Below, in pieces: positions 5,776-8,674 of a DNA stretch of 8,674 nt. A program made the translations under genes and the position numbers. The stretch covers positions 1-8,674 of the forward strand of contig JAOPUQ010000132.1 of assembly GCA_025963425.1 (NCBI GenBank), in the 5' to 3' direction. The notes under the pieces were generated by a model. The model did not search any database. It worked only from the letters and a program-made list of their open reading frames with translations, and was not told the DNA's origin. The stretch is from Modestobacter sp. (GTDB taxonomy: Bacteria > Actinomycetota > Actinomycetes > Mycobacteriales > Geodermatophilaceae). Each line of letters begins with the position of its first letter. The first letter of the stretch is position 1.

Positions 5776-6361
5776 CGGCGGTGGCGGAGGCGGCCGCCGG
5801 GCGGCGAACCGGTCGAGCACGGCGCGCCAGGGTCGCGGGTCCTCACCGGGGGTCAGGCTGGGCAGCCTGAGGTCACCGAAGACGGTCCAGACGCGGACGA
5901 CGACCCGCGGGGTGCCCGCCAGCCGCGGCGCCGGGGCCAGCTGGGTCTTGCGGTCGCCGAACACCGTCCAGCCCTCGATCTCCGCGGCGACGCCTTCGCC
6001 GACCACCACCTCGACGTCGCCGAAGACGGTGCTCACCCGCTCGGGGACCCCGGCGCTGGGCACGAGCCGGACGTCGCCGACGACGCTGCTGACCGCACCG
6101 GCCTGCGCCGGCTCCCCCACCTCTCGACCGGCGCCGGGCCGGGCGCGCCGAGCTGCACGGTGGTTCCCCGGCCGGCAGGTCGGCGAGCAGCCCCGCGAGG
6201 TCGGCGGTGGTGGTCGCGGCGTAGGCGGCCTGCATCCGCTCGCTGAACTCGTCCAGGTCGATCCGGCCCTCGCCCACCGCGGTCTGCGGCCGGCTCACCA
6301 CGGCCTCCCGCTCGGCGTCGGAGGCTCGGACGACGGGGCGGCCGGGGACGCCGGAGCTCAC
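5770..6361 (-). pseudogene. DUF1707 / LiaF-like envelope-response protein gene, frameshifted twice
   Basis: The N-terminal part, from GTG at 6361, encodes a clear DUF1707 (SHOCT-like) domain: RASDAEREAVV (12-22), EGRIDLDEFSERMQAAYAAT (31-50) and LAGLLADLP (55-63). The C-terminal part, ending at 5770, is in another frame and carries four copies of a V-x-G-D motif (SSVVGDVRL, STVFGDVEV, WTVFGDRKT, WTVFGDLRL) as in the beta-helical C-terminal domain of LiaF/YvqF-type proteins. The linker between reads best in the third frame (GTTVQLGAPGPAPVER, with mainly G/C third positions). The sequence is repaired if one G is added (minus strand) to the run at 6166-6169 and one to the run at 6114-6118. Both are homopolymer losses, so either real decay or sequencing error is possible. 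A Pro at residue 25, where a helix-friendly residue is usual, may be another lesion. No membrane segment is seen. Function in cell-wall stress is inferred from the family only. Confidence 0.75.
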
Positions 6362-6412
6362 CCGCCGAGTCTGCCGCACCCTGCCCGCGCGGTGCCCTCC
6401 GCGACGCTCGTC

Positions 6413-6418
6413 TACGGT
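6413..6418 (+). promoter_or_regulatory. Candidate -10 element of fumC
   Basis: TACGGT fits TANNNT and lies 40 bases before the GTG at 6459, in the 97-base spacer between the divergent DUF1707 gene and fumC. Transcription from it would give a leader of roughly 35 bases containing the GGGAG ribosome site at 6448-6452. No clear -35 is visible. The minus-strand hexamer CAGACT at 6368-6373, six bases before the GTG at 6361, is a weaker candidate for the DUF1707 gene. Confidence 0.3.
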
Positions 6419-6458
6419 CGGCGGCGATCGACAGACACCACCACACCGGGAGCGCACC

Positions 6459-7853
6459 GTGGCCACCGAGCCGGAGTACCGCGTCGAGCACGACTCCATG
6501 GGAGAGGTCCGGGTCCCCGCGTGGGCCAAGTGGCGGGCCCAGACCCAACGCGCGGTCGAGAACTTCCCCATCTCGGGCACCCCGATCGAGCGGGAGCTCA
6601 TCGGCGCCCTGGCGTCCATCAAGGGTGCCGCAGCCACGGTGAACGCCTCCCTCGGCGTCCTGCCGCAGGAGATCGCCGACGCCGTGCACACGGCGGCCCA
6701 GACCGTGGCCCGCGGCGACTGGGACGACCACTTCCCGATCGACGTCTTCCAGACCGGCTCGGGCACGTCGAGCAACATGAACACCAACGAGGTGATCGCC
6801 ACCATCGCCACCGAGGCGCTCGGCTCCCCGGTGCACCCCAACGACCACGTCAACGCCTCGCAGTCCTCCAACGACGTGTTCCCGTCCGCGATCCACGTCG
6901 CCGCGACCCGGGCGATCGTGCGCGACCTGATCCCGGCGCTCCAGCACCTGGAGGCCTCGCTGTCGCGCAAGGCCGAGGAGTTCGCCGACGTCGTCAAGAG
7001 CGGCCGCACGCACCTGATGGATGCCACCCCGGTGACCCTCGGGCAGGAGTTCGGCGGCTACGCAGCGGCGGTCCGCTACGGCGTCGAGCGGCTGCGGTCC
7101 TCCCTTCCCCGCATCGGGGAGCTGCCACTGGGCGGCACCGCGGTCGGCACCGGCATCAACACCCCGCCCGGGTTCGCCGCCGCGATCATCGAGAAGCTGG
7201 CCGCGGACCTGGACCTGCCGCTGTCGGAGGCCCGCGACCACTTCGAGGCGCAGAGCTCCCGCGACGCCCTCGTCGAGGGTTCGGGCCAGCTGAAGACGAT
7301 CGCCGTCGGCCTGGTGAAGATCGCCAACGACCTGCGCTGGATGGGCTCGGGGCCGCGCACCGGCCTCGGCGAGATCGCCCTGCCCGACCTGCAGCCGGGC
7401 AGCTCGATCATGCCGGGCAAGGTGAACCCGGTCATCCCCGAGGCCACGATCCAGGTCGCCGCCCAGGTGATCGGCAACGACGCCGCGGTGACCTTCGCCG
7501 GCACGACGGGCTCCTTCGAGCTGAACGTGACGCTGCCGCTGATGGCGCGCAACGTCCTGGAGTCGATCCGGCTGCTGGCCAACGTCAGCCGGCTGCTGGC
7601 CGACCGCTGCGTCGACGGGATCACCGCCAACGTCGAGCGGTGCCGGGAGCTGGCCGAGTCCTCCCCCTCGATCGTGACGCCGCTGAACAAGTACATCGGC
7701 TACGAGGAGGCAGCCATCGTCGCCAAGCAGTCGCTCAAGGAGCAGAAGACGATCCGCCAGGTCGTGGTCGAGCGGGGCTACGTCGAGGCCGGGAAGCTCA
7801 CCGAGCAGCAGCTCGACGACGCCCTCGACGTCCTGTCCATGACCCATCCCTGA
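6459..7853 (+). CDS. fumC: Class II fumarate hydratase (fumarase C)
   Basis: FumC is the iron-free, homotetrameric fumarase that interconverts fumarate and L-malate in the TCA cycle. The 464-residue length is normal. The three conserved regions of the fumarase/aspartase superfamily are seen: TGSGTSSNMNTNEVI (99-113) and SQSSNDVFPSA (134-144) for substrate binding, SGRTHLMDATPVTLGQE (181-197) with the conserved His185, and the signature GSSIMPGKVNPVIPEA (314-329) with the mobile-loop serines 315-316 and Lys321. The pattern FELNVTLPLMARNVLESI (353-370) is fumarase-like, while argininosuccinate lyase and adenylosuccinate lyase would differ here. The GTG at 6459 has a GGGAG site six bases upstream, and the N-terminus EYRVEHDSMGEVRVPAWAKW in two parts (6-15, 16-25) is typical. 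In M. tuberculosis fum directly follows glpX; here a DUF1707 gene is inserted on the opposite strand. A perfect hairpin follows the stop. Confidence 0.97.
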   Translation: MATEPEYRVEHDSMGEVRVPAWAKWRAQTQRAVENFPISGTPIERELIGALASIKGAAATVNASLGVLPQEIADAVHTAAQTVARGDWDDHFPIDVFQTGSGTSSNMNTNEVIATIATEALGSPVHPNDHVNASQSSNDVFPSAIHVAATRAIVRDLIPALQHLEASLSRKAEEFADVVKSGRTHLMDATPVTLGQEFGGYAAAVRYGVERLRSSLPRIGELPLGGTAVGTGINTPPGFAAAIIEKLAADLDLPLSEARDHFEAQSSRDALVEGSGQLKTIAVGLVKIANDLRWMGSGPRTGLGEIALPDLQPGSSIMPGKVNPVIPEATIQVAAQVIGNDAAVTFAGTTGSFELNVTLPLMARNVLESIRLLANVSRLLADRCVDGITANVERCRELAESSPSIVTPLNKYIGYEEAAIVAKQSLKEQKTIRQVVVERGYVEAGKLTEQQLDDALDVLSMTHP

Positions 7854-7861
7854 GCCCGGGT

Positions 7862-7900
7862 GGAGTGTGGGGAGCGATGACATGTCACTCCCCACACTCC
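7862..7900 (+). terminator. Perfect 13-bp stem terminator after fumC
   Basis: Bases 7862-7874 (GGAGTGTGGGGAG) pair without mismatch with 7888-7900 (CTCCCCACACTCC). The 13-base loop contains the 10-bp palindrome TGACATGTCA at 7878-7887. It starts nine bases after the fumC stop and lies 57 bases before the gltA start, so it should separate the two transcripts. No T run follows. Confidence 0.8.
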
Positions 7901-7941
7901 CGCCGGCGGCGGGGCTGTGTCGCGGCCGAGGCAGAACTGAG

Positions 7942-7947
7942 TAGCGT
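7942..7947 (+). promoter_or_regulatory. Candidate -10 element of gltA
   Basis: TAGCGT fits TANNNT and ends nine bases before the ATG at 7957, which would leave a leader of only two or three bases. No Shine-Dalgarno sequence is visible before gltA, in keeping with a nearly leaderless mRNA. The hexamer sits between two 5-base inverted arms, CTGAG (7937-7941) and CTCAG (7949-7953), which might form a small operator. Confidence 0.3.
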
Positions 7948-7956
7948 CCTCAGCTG

Positions 7957-8674
<718 letters not shown>

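Noticed and set aside
6114..6169. Programmed ribosomal frameshift in the DUF1707 gene
   Set aside because: Two shifts in the same direction within 50 bases, no slippery heptamer or following structure that I can recognise; base loss is the simpler explanation.
6033..7895. 620-codon minus-strand reading frame antisense to fumC
   Set aside because: It has shadow composition and no recognisable domain across fumC; only its last part matches the linker of the broken DUF1707 gene.

Overview
The window reads as ordinary core chromosome of a very GC-rich actinobacterium. Codon third positions are almost all G or C, start codons are a mix of ATG, GTG and probably TTG, and the gene order matches a block known from Mycobacterium tuberculosis. 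In M. tuberculosis the block, from memory, runs fum (Rv1098c), glpX (Rv1099c), a DUF4245 gene (Rv1100), then a few genes later xseB, xseA (Rv1107c-Rv1108c), Rv1109c and ispH (Rv1110). Every shared gene here has the same relative orientation, with the block compacted. Protein wording and composition suggest the Geodermatophilaceae (Blastococcus, Geodermatophilus, Modestobacter), but that family-level placement is inference.

Layout, left to right: the last codons of a + strand gene (1-27) and a hairpin; ispH on the minus strand (isoprenoid precursor synthesis); a divergent + strand run of an Rv1109c-like acidic protein gene, xseA and xseB (exonuclease VII); a short hairpin; a minus-strand DUF4245 membrane protein; glpX (class II fructose-1,6-bisphosphatase) on +; a strong two-way hairpin; a minus-strand DUF1707/LiaF-like gene broken by two apparent single-base losses; fumC (class II fumarase) on +; a perfect-stem terminator; and the first 239 codons of a type II citrate synthase (gltA), cut by the window end.

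The metabolic genes fit central carbon flow: GlpX for gluconeogenesis, FumC and GltA for the TCA cycle. XseA and XseB are the two subunits of one nuclease, with overlapping genes. The two small minus-strand genes (DUF4245 and DUF1707/LiaF-like) sit between metabolic genes and look like envelope-associated accessory proteins of unknown role.

I found no mobile element, CRISPR array, tRNA, rRNA or recognisable defence or biosynthetic system. The points most worth a second look are a 230-residue Lys/Arg-free acidic segment in the Rv1109c-like protein, the doubly frameshifted DUF1707 gene, several well-formed intergenic hairpins with palindromic cores that could belong to repeat families, and a recurring -10-like motif 6-7 bases before start codons that hints at leaderless transcripts.
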